A stretch of DNA of 45,938 nucleotides, taken from Phytophthora quininea (Eukaryota; Oomycota; Peronosporomycetes; Peronosporales; Peronosporaceae). The notes under the pieces are model-generated. The model was not told the origin of the DNA. It saw only the letters and a program-made list of their open reading frames with translations, and did not search any database. The translations under genes and the position numbers were made by a program. This document shows, in pieces, positions 10,763 through 20,913 of the stretch. The DNA lies in assembly GCA_011947345.1 (NCBI GenBank), contig JAAVTG010000385.1, positions 1 through 45,938 on the forward strand. The letters are read 5' to 3'. The first letter of the stretch is position 1, and each line of letters starts with the position of its first letter.

Positions 10763-11231
10763 ATTCCAAAAGTCCTATTCGGTGGTAGGGTGTCCTTGAC
10801 GGTTGGGCTGAGAGCTTGTACGACGCGGAGGCCGTTAAAGTGCGCAGACCAAGCGAAAAGGAAGAGTGAGAGCTGATGGAGTCCTGCACCGCCGGAGCTG
10901 CGACCCCGAGCTCATCACTCCAGTGCTAGTGCTGGATCTAGACCACGAAACTGACGGACTCGTGCGAGCACACTTGACTTGCTGTGACTTCCGGTAGTGT
11001 TGCCGGTGCTTTGGCGAACATCATCGCATGGGGTCCTCACTCTTTGCTAGGAATAGTTGGCCGTGCGATGCGTGGGCATACGTTCGACAAGAGACTGCAA
11101 CTGCTGTCGTCTTCGTCTTCGTCTGCAGATCCGAGTTGTTGAAGCGCAACATGACACTTCGCATGTGGCGTCGAGCTTGACAGTGAAACCCAATCCATTC
11201 ACACACTACAACACTCATGCTACCTGCCGTT
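10763..11231. other. Intergenic region, nothing recognised
   Basis: This 469-bp stretch lies upstream of the C69 dipeptidase gene and downstream of the first AA17 gene. It should contain the dipeptidase promoter. No conserved initiator, repeat or RNA gene was identified. Confidence 0.4.
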
Positions 11232-12007
11232 CTAGTCACGCATGCGACGGTTGCACTTGGCAGTAGTGTCCGCTTCGCCTGCGACGGTGTCGGAGCCGGT
11301 GGTGCTTGGACTCTTGGTAGCAGTTGGGGTCGTCGTGGTCCGCTTGGGAGCTGTCGTCGCCGTCGTAGTGGTCGTGGTTTTTGCGTAGTCGTAGTCGTAC
11401 TTGTCGTGCTGGAGCCGCTGCCTGGCACCACGATGTCGGCGCACGACGGGTACGTCTGGTTGGCAATCTTCGAGTACCAGAAGAACTGCAGCGTGCAGTC
11501 TCCTGGTTTCTCGCACCCCTTGACATTCGTCGGCATCTTAACCTTCACACTGCCCTCTCCGCCGTGCTCGGCGAACGGCTCGACCCGCGTCAGAGTTTTG
11601 TAGTTCTTGTACATGATCTTGCCTGTCGCGTCCTTGCTTGGCTTGACGATGGTCAGCGTCATGTAGCCTGGGTGCGGGGCGTCGATCTGCCACGTGACGT
11701 CAAAGTCTTTACCCGGCTGCAGCGTGGTGACGTTGTTGCCTTCTTCGTAGACTGTGCCACGGCAGCCGTTCATGAGGTCGAACGTCTTGGCGATCGGGTA
11801 GTCCTTCTGCTTGTTTTGCGAGAGACCTTCGATCGGAGCGATCTGGATTTGGCCACCGCCGATGTTGATCAGCGCCCCACTATCCTTGAGATACTGTTGG
11901 GAGATCGGGCGGGTGTTCGGAGACATCATTTTGCCGTGGGCTTCCACGCCGCTAAACAGCAAGACGGAGCTGACTAAAGCGAGCGACAGGATTCCAGCCG
12001 GAGACAT
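11232..12007 (-). CDS. AA17-type lytic polysaccharide monooxygenase, copy 1 (linker frameshift)
   Basis: A secreted copper monooxygenase of the oomycete AA17 type, known for oxidative cleavage of pectic homogalacturonan in plant cell walls. The signal peptide MSPAGILSLALVSSVLLFSGVEA is followed by HGKMMSPNTRP, so the first mature residue is the His of the histidine brace. Further family marks are NGCRGTVYEE, the second histidine in DAPHPGYMTL, KIMYKNYKTL, GCEKPGDCTLQFFWYS and NQTYPSCADIVV. The chosen ATG at 12007 gives the signal peptide; upstream codons are untranslated leader. After the catalytic domain comes a Ser/Thr linker, where one base is missing at 11378-11382 (five A on the coding strand where six are needed). 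Restoring it gives a Thr-rich linker and the tail GEADTTAKCNRRMRD, about 258 aa, matching the tail of copy 2. Confidence 0.82.
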
Positions 12008-12511
12008 CGTGCTCTGCAAATTGGAGAATGGCTTTGTCACGAGTATGCTGACCGCCAGTGAGCTCGTTGACGATGGCAAATGATTATGGGATCCCTGAAA
12101 GTCGTGCTCCACCTGCAAAGGCTCCAAACTAGCTGCCGCAATTCCACATGGCGGGAGAACCAGACCATGGAGAGTCCATGGTCTCCATTGGAGACTCACT
12201 GGTCGAGTCTCTGTAATTCTTTAGGATAGGAAGGCTTTGTTCCCCTGCACCGCCTGTTCTTCGGACACCAAAATTGATCTGCTCGTCGTCGTCACGCGAA
12301 TAGTGTGAAGATGGAGGATGTTGCTGCGTGGACGCCCTTCCGACACCACCGAGAAGGACTGCACTATAGATACTTTCTCCGCGCTGAAGTTTCCGTTCGT
12401 ACATGCGTATCAGCAAAATACGGTGATATTGGATGGAACTTACGCTATTTGCTATCCATCGTCTACATCCAACGGCACAGGAAACACTACAGTCTCATCG
12501 GGTCCGACACT
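12008..12511. other. Intergenic region between AA17 copies 1 and 2
   Basis: About 500 bp holding the promoter of AA17 copy 1 and the 3' flank of copy 2. Apart from the initiator at 12016-12032, I see only an inverted CCATGGAGA/TCTCCATTGG-like motif near 12164-12192. No gene is supported. Confidence 0.4.
12016..12032 (-). promoter_or_regulatory. Oomycete-type initiator upstream of AA17 copy 1
   Basis: On the coding strand the sequence is GCCATTCTCCAATTTGC, about 10 bp before the ATG. It fits the oomycete initiator pattern (CATTYY followed by CAATTT) and resembles the start-site boxes of the other AA17 and GIN-like genes in the window. The very short leader this implies is a reason for caution. 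Confidence 0.45.
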
Positions 12512-13449
12512 CTAGCTGCGGCGGCGAGTGCACTTGGCAGCCTCGGCTTCACCACCGACGGACGAATCCGTCGTAGGGGTCGACTGCGACGATGGCGCCG
12601 TAGTTGTGGTCGTCGTGGGTGTCGAAGGAGACTGGTTGGATGACGGGGTCGACGGGGTCGAGTTTGACGACGGGGTTGAAGGGGTCGAGTTAGACGACGG
12701 GGTTGAAGGGGTCGAGTTAGACGACGGGGTCGAAGGGGTCGAGTTAGACGACGGGGTCGAAGGGGTCGAGTTAGACGACGGGGCCTCCGTCGCCGTAGAA
12801 GTTCCACCGTTGCCCGAGGATTCCGTGGTGGTGGTGGAAGTCGACGGGGTCGAGCCGCCGCCGCTACCGGACACGACGATGTCGCCGCAGGTAACGTACG
12901 TCTGGTTGGCGATGTCCGAGTGCCAGTACATCTGCACGGCGCAGTTGCCGGGCTGACCGCAGCCTTGCACGTCGGTCGGCATCTTAGCCTTCGTTCCCTC
13001 ACCGGCGTTGTTCGCGAACGAATCGACGTTGAGGAGGGTCTTGTAACTCTTGTACATGATCTTGCCGGACGAGTCGTCGGGCTTGACGATGCTCAGCTTC
13101 ATGGTGCCTGGGTGGGGGCTTGGATGTACCACTTGACGTCGAACTCGGCGCCTGGTGCCAGCCTCGTCACCGGACTGGTGCTCTCGTAAACGGTGCCGCG
13201 GCAGCCATTCATGACGGTGAACGTCTTGGCCTCGGGGAAGTCCTTCTGTTTGCGCTGGCTCAGCAGCTCGAGAGGTGAGTACTGGAGTTCCTCATCTCCA
13301 GCCTGTCCGAGGGTGCCACCATCCTTCCTGAACTTGGCGGTGATGTTGCGGTTGGTAGGGAAAGTCATTTGGCCGTGAGCATCGGCGGTGGAGATGAAGG
13401 CGGCAGCCGTGGCCACAAGCGCAAGCGAGGCGATTCCAGTCGTCTTCAT
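12512..13449 (-). CDS. AA17-type lytic polysaccharide monooxygenase, copy 2, with repeat linker (frameshifted)
   Basis: The signal peptide MKTTGIASLALVATAAAFISTADA is followed by HGQMTFPTNRNITAKF, with the brace histidine as first mature residue. NGCRGTVYES, KIMYKSYKTL, GCGQPGNCAVQMYW and NQTYVTCGDIVV mark the rest of the catalytic core. The frame breaks exactly at the PHPG histidine: five C are read (13114-13118 as G on the plus strand) where six are needed. Restoring one gives QAPHPGTMKL and about 312 aa. After the core is a long linker of five SSNSTPSTP units coded by a 27-bp tandem repeat, then a Thr-rich stretch and the basic Cys tail GEAEAAKCTRRRS. The linker probably spaces the enzyme from a surface-binding tail; that function is inferred. 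Confidence 0.82.
12646..12781 (-). repeat. 27-bp minisatellite coding the SSNSTPSTP linker
   Basis: About five head-to-tail units, GACGGGGTCGAAGGGGTCGA on the plus strand plus GTTAGAC, lie inside AA17 copy 2. The unit is a multiple of three, so copy-number change would lengthen or shorten the linker without breaking the frame. Confidence 0.85.
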
Positions 13450-13507
13450 GAGTGTCGTCTCACTGTCCGAGAGGTGGACTGGTGATTAAACGCGATAGCT
13501 GCGGAGA

Positions 13508-13527
13508 GCGGATTCGGGAATGAAAAC
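13508..13527 (-). promoter_or_regulatory. Initiator box upstream of AA17 copy 2
   Basis: On the coding strand the sequence is GTTTTCATTCCCGAATCCGC, about 60 bp before the ATG. The TTTCATTCYYGAATYC core is shared with copies 3 and 4 and fits the oomycete TCATTY initiator. Confidence 0.6.
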
Positions 13528-13788
13528 AAAGAGCGAGTGGACAAGCAGCAATTCCGACGAGTCGAACGGAGAGGCGTGGCGGTGAAGCGGGCCACAGCAA
13601 AGGAGGGAGACCGCTGCTGGGTGAGATGGGGGTTCGGATTTGTGAGAGCAAGGGCTCCATAGCGTTGCATAGCATGACTCGACAGTGAGTTGGATTGGCA
13701 TTGCCATTGCAAAGTCCTCACAAGACACGAGGCTCCTTTGCCCGATCTCCAGCCGGTCCCTCGGATTTGTCTGGATGTGGACCATCAG

Positions 13789-15677
13789 CAGGCATGCTCT
13801 ATCGGGGCATTCTGAAAATCAATGGGATAAGTGGAAAAAGGGCACGATTTCAGATCTTCAAAAGGGCACAATACAAATTGCTGTTGTATTGGTATACGTG
13901 TATACCGCACAAATGGGCAGCATATGCAGCGTATACTACCAAGTAGCAGCGAGCAACCTCTTTAGGACTCATTATGCGTTCTGCGTTCTTGTCGTAGGCT
14001 TTACATTGCGTTAACAACGCTAGAACACACCGTCACGCAGTTGGTGTCCACATTGGATGTCCAACAAGTATCGATCGAGTTCGATTTCAAGTATCAAAAT
14101 GGGCACTCCTAGAGCTTTCCAAAAGGGCATTTTAACTTTTTGTACATAATGTCCCGATATAACATACCTGCCGACAAGCCAGCGGTGTTGCCGCATGCGT
14201 GACGTTCGGACGCATGAACGTGAACGGTAGAGCGTGTGCTGCATTTCCAGGCATGCTCAAACAGGGCATTTTGAAAGTCGATGGGATTTGATGTAAAATG
14301 GGCAGAGTTGGGAAAGTTCAAAGGGGCATTGCACAGGAAATGTATTGAATTGCCAGAAAACCCTAAAGGGCACTAGCTTACGCATGGAAATGTACGTGAG
14401 GTTAGCCTACGCACGCTCTGTTGGATCAGAAACTCACTGTTGTGCTATAACCTTCTTGCTTGACTCCAATCTGTCTGCCAGCTCCATGACTTCGAAGTAT
14501 TGACGCGCTTGCAGTTCTCCGGTGGACCAGCTACACCGTTTAGCGTACTGAAATCCCCTTCCACAGTATGGGTTCCTGGAGCAATACTTGCGAGACCAAC
14601 AGTAAATTCGATGAGCGCTCCAAATTCACCACAAGGTTCGACTTTAGCCCACGCGTCTTCAAGCGACAGATCACCTTGATCCTTCACCTTTCTGCAAACA
14701 TCACGCTTTAGCTTGTATTCGTGGATCAGGTTCTTGCGCTGGCTCCAGATCTCCTCGGTTGCCGATTCACCTAGGTGTTCTTGCAATTTTGCTGAATAAG
14801 CGATCAGCAGACGACGTAACGCTCCATCCGTACACTTCACGATGTCAATCGACCTCGTTGGAGGCGCATCGCGGGCTTCTGCTGCAATATCGAGCTTGAT
14901 ATCGGTAATTCCGTCGATCATCACGGTCCGAGCTGTAGTAACAGCTTCCACCAAGCCTTGCTGACTCGTTGATTGCTGGGATTCAGTCGGTTCATTTACT
15001 TCATTGAGTTGTGGCATGTCTTCATCCTACTCGGGGTATCTTCGTCTACCATGTCCGCCAGATGCGCTGAAACTTCCAAAGTCTCTTCGCCGTCTTGATG
15101 CTCGTGGATGTTTGGTTGGTCCAGAGCCATGCCAGCGAAACCCACTTCAGCTCCTTGACGGCATGTATGAACATTGTGGTGTCCCGTGGCAATCTTGTCG
15201 AAAAGGTCTCTTGAGTGAAGGCAGCATCACGGTTAATGCTCAGAGACCTTTGGTGAATCGACAGTTGGCTCACCTTCGTCATTTCGCTTTCAAATTTCAA
15301 CGCCAGTGATAAGTGGAGTTCATTCAGAGCAGCGTATTGTTCGCGCATAGTAACCGTTTTATACTGCAGCTTGCGAAAGCAGGCGCGGATCTTCTCGGTC
15401 AACTTGCAGACCACAAATAGGCACAACCACCATGCGTCACTCGATTTCGTGTTAGCCTTTTCGTCTTGGAGAATCCCAAGACGAACGTAGTTCTTCAACA
15501 GAAAGTGGCATGCATCGTGTATCAACTCCCAACGTGTCGGTATGTAGGTAACAGCAAATGTTGGCTGGAGAACTCCTTCAACAGCCTAGAATCCGAGCGG
15601 CAAAATGGGCACTCCTGGAGAGTTTCAAAAGGGTTTTTGGCTTTTTATGTGCATAATGCCCCGATAGAGCATGCCTG
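13789..15677. mobile_element. hAT-like element pair flanked by an exact 8-bp target duplication
   Basis: The outer ends are inverted repeats beginning CAGGCATGCTCTATCGGGG (left 13789, right ending 15677), and ACCATCAG is duplicated on both sides (13781-13788 and 15678-15685). An 8-bp duplication and a CAGG terminus fit the hAT superfamily. Inside, a second right-type end finishes at 14170 and a second left-type end starts at 14248. The span can therefore be read as a 382-bp element, a 77-bp spacer and a 1430-bp element that together carry one target duplication. The larger part holds transposase remnants on the minus strand. Confidence 0.75.
14445..15525 (-). pseudogene. hAT-type transposase remnant
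   Basis: Two minus-strand frames, 15525-15046 (159 codons) and 15017-14445 (190 codons), join by a frameshift near 15030-15050. The first begins HDACHFLLKNYVRLGILQD. The second ends with the segment THTVEGDFSTLN, which resembles the C-terminal dimerisation motif of hAT transposases (a Glu and FS close together). The N-terminal zinc-finger and DDE parts expected for a complete transposase are not visible, so the element looks non-autonomous. Confidence 0.6.
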
Positions 15678-15685
15678 ACCATCAG

Positions 15686-16153
15686 ACACGCTGGCACGAC
15701 GAGGTCTTTTACCATTTCGCTGTTTGTAAACTTCTAATCCGTGCGTCTTCATGCTCCAGCTATTAGAAGGAGCTTCTCTCGCTTCATGGAGAGATGCCAT
15801 TCAAGCTTTACGCTGTGCAGTAGCGATATTCTAACTGCTTGTAGATGTTTTGCAAGCTTTTACGGATGTGCCGTCTCAAGTGTTTAAATGTGTATACTGC
15901 ACGGATATTTGTTTCTCAGCGAACAGCGACCACGCTTTGTTCTCATCCCAAGATATGAGAGGAACGTTCATGATGCACTGCAATGTGGCGGTGCAGTCTG
16001 AACCGCCGGGCTCACGTTACATCGCAGCCCGGTGAGGTCGTCAATGCAGCAGTACACCGGTAAGCGTAGCGCAAACAGCGATTAAAATGCATTTACTCAG
16101 AGCACCGGTACTCACAGTACTCTTGGCGTCGTTAGTAGTTCTCTTTGATGACG
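15686..16153. other. Intergenic region, nothing recognised
   Basis: A 468-bp stretch between the hAT element and the 3' end of the VASt-like gene. A short frame of 61 codons has no motif. No repeat beyond local AT-rich sequence was seen. Confidence 0.35.
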
Positions 16154-19100
16154 TCAGTACATCGCAGCGATCGCTTCAATCAGTTTGGACGCGAGTTCGT
16201 CGTGCGTCGGTAGTCCGTCGTGCGCTCTAGACTGGTGAACCAGCAGCATTTCTTCCTCGTCGAGACCGTTCGGGGTCTTCTCCTGGTGGGTGTTCGGCAG
16301 GACGACGTAGTCGCTCGTGGCCTCACTGATCTCCACTATGACCCTCGCCACGTGCTTCCAGATCTGTTTCAAGCCACGCAAGACGCCAGCGACCACATGA
16401 GGGTTGACGATAACATGAGCGCGCGTCTCGGGATGGCGATGGCGCGGCGGCGAGGCAAAAAGACGCGAAGGACGTTGTTGGCCTTGTCCTCGTCGGCTGG
16501 TTCCACAACGATCAACACTTCGATCGTGAACTGATGGCCTTCAGGCAGCGCTGGAATATACAGCTTCATGCCGAATTCCAGTCGTCTTGGCTTGACGTCG
16601 CGCGGTTTTGGCTCTTTGATTGGGCCCGATGGCGGTCGCTTTTTATCGCGACTTGAGGGCGGCTGCGATCCATTGCTGCCGATGCCAAGGCCAGACAAAG
16701 GACGCTTCTTTTCTCGACCTAGAGACGCTGGCTGAGACGTGTTACTACGGAGCAAGGCTGGTCTTATGTCTCGACCATTGTCGTCAACATGTGGAGACGG
16801 CACCTGGCTACGAGCTTGTACCAGTGCATAGTACTGGAAGTCCTCCACCTCGGCGATATCAACCTCAGGTATCCCACTAAGTGGCATACGGAACACTTGC
16901 TTACGGATAAAGCCAACCGCTTTCTCTTTCGGCTGTAGGGATGACACGAACGCTCTCCAGGCACTGATATCCACCTCCATCGTGCCGCTGTCTGGATGGG
17001 CTTGGCGGAAGAATGAACAGCCATCCGACAGCAGCGCCTCGAAGAAGAGCAGAGCAGTCACTTTACGCCCCAAGTTTTCCTCTAAAACTTGAGCGAATTC
17101 TTCGGGGAACTCTCAAAAAATGGCGTGGCGGTTGTAGCTGCAAATGTGTGTGGAGATGGAGACGCCCTCACGATTGTGTTGGAGGGATTGAAAGCTTTCC
17201 ACGGCAGATGAAGAGGCAATGTGCTGAGGCTTTCGGATTGAGGCCTCGCATCGCAAATGGCCTTAATAAGACCCTTGACAACTTCCAGCGCGAATGTACG
17301 CGGTATGAACGCTAGATCCGAAGTTGCTCGCGACTTTTTAAAAGTGCGGCCACGAGATGACGAATCCAATGCAGGTAACGATGAAAGAGTGTCTCCATCG
17401 TGGGATGCTTCGTTAAAGGTTGACCCTCGACGACTGGATGCTTCGACTGGAGTCTGTTTGGCGTATTTGTCACGCAGTAACTTCAAGATCTCTGAGCAGG
17501 CGGTGCGGATCCCTTCCAATGCACCTTGCTCGATCTCTGCTTGAAGCATGGTATTGCGCGAAAAGACCACGCCCGCGCGCCAGCGAATTTGAAGAGCGAT
17601 CTTCTGCTCGGGCTTTCCTGCCTGCTCCTTTCCACTTGGCGACGACGACGTCGCATCAGTTGAGGCCCCATTCTCTACATTACTCAAGTCTGGAACATCT
17701 TCTACATCCACAAGCACTTCGATCGAGAAGCAGTTGCTGAATGGGATGCTAAGCGTGTAAATCTTGGATCGAAGAGTAGCCTTTCGTGGCTTGCTGTTGC
17801 TTTCAAGCGCTTCGTCGTCCACGAGGCAGGAGTGATACTGGTCAATAACCACAGCTTTCATGCTGGAAGGCGCTGAGCTTCTGGGTCCGTGTCTGTTGCT
17901 TGACAGAGGGACCCCGGGGATCACCCCGGACTCAGGACGATAGCTAAGTGCACGAACCAGTCCGTATTGCGGGTGAGGAAGCCACTCTAGAAGCTTGCCA
18001 TTTTCACCTGCTTTGTCGTCAGTAGGCGTGCCCCTCGAAGACCCCAGTGGTGCAGAGCGGGTGAATACTTCCCTCGTAATCTTGCTCTTCATTCGCATAG
18101 CGCGAGGCACTACTATCTCGAGGAAATCCTTAACGGAACAGTTAGAAACAGTCGCTGTCATCACGTCTTTCATATCACTCTCAGCCATCTCCAGGAACGA
18201 AGCAGGTCGTCCGGAAGCCGCATTGGCCTTGGCAGCCGCCTCTAGCCAAGGCAAACGCACGTTTCCCAAGTCCCAACTCGTAAGGACTGGAGCTTGGAAC
18301 CCTGTACTGTTCACCTGCAATACATTTCCCGTCAAGTAAGGTGCCGTCTGTGCCCGAGCCAAAGATCGGGACGATGGCACTCCCGATTGTGGGCCAAGCT
18401 CCGCACTGGCAGACATCAACGCCGATAAGTCCGAGCTGTAGACGAATCCGATCGCATGGTCGAACTGCTTAGATAGAAAGACTCCCCGTTTACCAGGCGT
18501 AGCGCTTCCTCCTCGGTCACTCTCTCCGAAAGACTCTTCATCCATCTCCAAGCCTAAGTTGTAGCTGCTTCTATTTGTCGGGACTTGTGAGCTGGCAAAG
18601 CCGCTGGAACCAGGTTTGTTCGCGACCCACATGCCCTTCCCGAACCGGGTAGAGCACAAGATCATGTAAATCTGCGGCGAAGTACCATTAAACCCTTTCT
18701 CGCCTGGTCGTTGCAGGACCCGGAACGACTCCCAAGCGTGGAGCTTCTTACTGGTCACAACCATCTTTTGCACAAAGTTCTGGCCCATGTATCTCTGGTT
18801 GGAGGCGGATTTAAACCCCCAGTGGTGAGTCTTGCCCCTCTCAATGTAGAACAGGCAGGCTGCGTTGGGTTTGCTGGTCAGTCCCAATTTCCTGTGCTGA
18901 GAAGTCTTCAAAAAGCAGCCGGAAGTGGGGTCCATCAAGTAGACTGGGGCATCTCCACTTGCCCTGGGGAACACGTGGTCCTTCAAACTGCCCTTAACCT
19001 GCTCGTATAGTGAGCTACCACTGGTACTGGAGGAGACGACTTCGGGTCGTTGGCTGCTGAGACCGAGAGGTCGACTGAGAGTCGCCCGACCCTGCGGCCA

Positions 19101-19400
19101 ACGCTCACTGAAGGCCTTGAACAGTTCGGCTCTAGCTGCAGCTAGAGCCTCTGCTGGGGTGAGTTTCTGTTGCTTGGCTTGTTGACCGACGGCCCCTAAG
19201 GCCGCAACCGTCTCCCATAGAGACGTGAAGAAACTCCAGCCCCGACCTTCAGCCACCACGTCGATAGCTACGAGCGTGGGGAGGAGAGCGAAGAAGACGA
19301 GGCGGACGAGGGGAACGGAGGGCACCACGACCCTGTAGACGAGCAAGGCGACGCTGCTGGTGCCGAGGGACACCAGCGACAGCGGCAGCTTGGACGCCAT
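16154..19400 (-). CDS. Membrane-anchored beta-trefoil-like protein with tandem VASt-like domains
   Basis: Two minus-strand frames join into one gene of about 1061 aa. Exon 1 (19400-17172, 743 codons) starts at MASKLPLSLVSLG. Its features are hydrophobic helices at residues 9-50, an Ala-rich helix, a beta-trefoil/fascin-like region at 150-290 (GCFLKTSQHRKLGL, WGFKSASNQRYMGQ) and a VASt-like domain at about 430-690 (TVSNCSVKDFLEIVV, LSIPFSNCFSIEVLVDVEDV, then an amphipathic helix). A 62-bp intron (17171-17110) leads to exon 2, which opens FPEEFAQVLEENLGRKV and carries a second VASt-like domain (VGFIRKQVFRMPLSGI, KLYIPALPEGHQFTIEV, GVLRGLKQIWKHV). One T is missing at 16456-16460 (five where six are needed). 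VASt domains bind or transfer sterol-like lipids in other eukaryotes; a role at membrane contacts is inferred. No GRAM domain is seen. Confidence 0.6.
17110..17171 (-). other. Inferred 62-bp intron joining the two halves of the VASt-like gene
   Basis: On the coding strand the donor is AACACAATC/GTGAGG and the acceptor CCATTTTTTGAGAG/TTCCCC. The phase-0 join NPSNTI/FPEEFAQVLEEN avoids a stop at 17082 and places a typical VASt domain opening directly after exon 1, which is exactly 743 codons. The GAGAG acceptor is less usual than CAG, so transcript evidence matters. Confidence 0.6.
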
Positions 19401-19608
19401 GAGCGGTTCACGATCAGACCTGACGGGTGTCTGTTGGAAGGTGGAGATGTGATAGAGATGAGGTCGATAAGGTGGATATGTCAGAGCGGACATTTTCATG
19501 ATGGCGCTGACGATGTTTACGGCTGCTTCAACGGCACAGCAACTTCAGCATAGCATCTTGCAGTTTTATTACGGTCACCAGGAGAAGGCACTGTCTACAC
19601 TCTACAGC

Positions 19609-20199
19609 TTAAGCCGTGGGGGCGGAGACGATGATGTCGGCACAGGTGGGGTACGTCTGGTTGACGACGTTAGAGAACCAGAAGAACTGCAAAGCGCACT
19701 TTCCCGGTCCATCGCAACCTTCGACGTCGGTAGGCATCTTGGCCGTCGTGCTGCCGTCTCCACCGGTGCTTCCGAATGGCTCGACATTGAGGATCGTCTT
19801 GTAGTTCTTGTACATGATCGTGGCCGAAGACTCGTCGGGCTTGACGATGCTCACGTTCATGTAGCCCAGATGCGGGACCTGGATGAACCACTTGACATCG
19901 AACTCGGCGCCTGGTGCCAGCGTCGTGACGGGGCTGATGCCTTCCTCGTAGACCGTGCCACGGCAACCGTTCATGACGGTGAAGATCGCCGACTCAGGCT
20001 TGCGCTGGTTCAAGAGCTCAATGGGCGAGTACTGTAGTTGCTGGTCCGTGACGTTGTTGGGGACGGCGCCATCCTTGCGGTACTTGGCGGTGATGGTGCG
20101 GTTGGTCGGGAAGGTCATTCCGCCGTGAGCGCCGGCGGTGGAAACGAACGCGGCAGCCGTGGCCACAATGGCAAGCGAGGTGATACCAGTCGTCTTCAT
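19609..20199 (-). CDS. AA17-type lytic polysaccharide monooxygenase, copy 3 (intact, no linker)
   Basis: An intact 196-aa enzyme and the only undamaged AA17 copy here. The signal peptide MKTTGITSLAIVATAAAFVSTAGA is followed by HGGMTFPTNRTITAKY, with the brace histidine at the mature N-terminus. The core continues with NGCRGTVYEE, the second histidine in QVPHLGYMNV, TIMYKNYKTIL, GCDGPGKCALQFFWFS and NQTYPTCADIIV, and ends in SAPTA directly after the core. It thus lacks the Ser/Thr linker and basic Cys tail of copies 1 and 2. The ATG follows a short GT/CA microsatellite in the leader. The initiator at 20248-20266 gives a leader of about 50 bp. It would act on pectin in the host wall. Confidence 0.88.
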   Translation of the reverse strand: MKTTGITSLAIVATAAAFVSTAGAHGGMTFPTNRTITAKYRKDGAVPNNVTDQQLQYSPIELLNQRKPESAIFTVMNGCRGTVYEEGISPVTTLAPGAEFDVKWFIQVPHLGYMNVSIVKPDESSATIMYKNYKTILNVEPFGSTGGDGSTTAKMPTDVEGCDGPGKCALQFFWFSNVVNQTYPTCADIIVSAPTA

Positions 20200-20247
20200 G
20201 GTGTGTGTGTGTGTCCTTCCACTGTTTGTGAGGTGTGTTCGAGAGTG

Positions 20248-20266
20248 CGAATTCGAGAATGAAAAT
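20248..20266 (-). promoter_or_regulatory. Initiator box upstream of AA17 copy 3
   Basis: On the coding strand the sequence is TTTTCATTCTCGAATTCGC, about 50 bp before the ATG. It is almost the same as the boxes of copies 2 and 4 and matches the oomycete TCATTY initiator core. Confidence 0.65.
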
Positions 20267-20913
20267 GGCAAAAGGAAACAAAGTGAAATTCCGACGATCC
20301 GACTCGGATCGTCGGAATTGATCGTCCGAGCGACGGCAACGAAGAAGCGTGGCGGATGCACTGCCCGAGATTCCGAGGTTGCTGCGACGTGAATCTTCTG
20401 AGGTTTGTTTCGTGTTCATGTTGCTTGAAATGAGCGGCGAGAGCCGACTTCTGTGGTCGCCATTGACCTGAAGCAGCGAGTTGAAATGCGCTCGGACAGC
20501 ATTTAATGCGTCGATTATTGGTATATCACTAGTAGAATTTCTTCGGAATCCTTGCAGTTAAACCAGACAACGTTTAACGGGCAAATCCTATGAATGGGAA
20601 GGTCACGTGGGCTATGCGAGCACTTGGACTGCAGCGTTCTCCTCGTGCAATTGTTCCAATTGCAGTTCGATGAATGTACGCCAAGGTTGCTGCAGTAGCC
20701 CAGGAATTCAGATTGCTTACGGCCTTCCTACCGTAGTTCATTCTCAAGGTGACAACGGCGATCAATGTATGGTGGAGTGGGCTTCGCAGCGGCATTGGAA
20801 TTCACAAGACAAGTCGAAGCCGTTCCCAAAATGACGACGCAAACGTAGAATTGATTTCGTTTTTACTTCCCAACCAATGGCATTTGAAGACCCTCCGCGA
20901 ATTTGCAAGCGGC
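20267..20913. other. Intergenic region between AA17 copies 3 and 4
   Basis: About 650 bp. A perfect inverted pair GATCCGAC / GTCGGAATT-like palindrome (CCGACGATCCGACTCGGATCGTCGG) lies near 20291-20316, upstream of copy 3; it could be a hairpin or a dyad regulatory site. No gene was recognised in the rest. Confidence 0.4.

Noticed and set aside
12646..12781. CRISPR-like array
   Set aside because: The repeats are direct, contiguous and in frame inside a coding linker, with no unique spacers; the genome is eukaryotic.
13099..13132. An intron at the frame break of AA17 copy 2
   Set aside because: No GT-AG pair fits; one missing C in a C run restores the invariant PHPG motif exactly.
13789..14170. 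A stand-alone 382-bp hAT MITE with its own target duplication
   Set aside because: Its left flank ACCATCAG does not match its right flank CCGACAAG; the duplication pairs with 15678-15685 instead.
17082..17110. A frameshift or natural stop ending the 805-codon frame
   Set aside because: A 62-bp GT-AG intron joins the two frames in phase and restores a typical VASt opening, which explains the data better than an indel. Transcript proof is still lacking.
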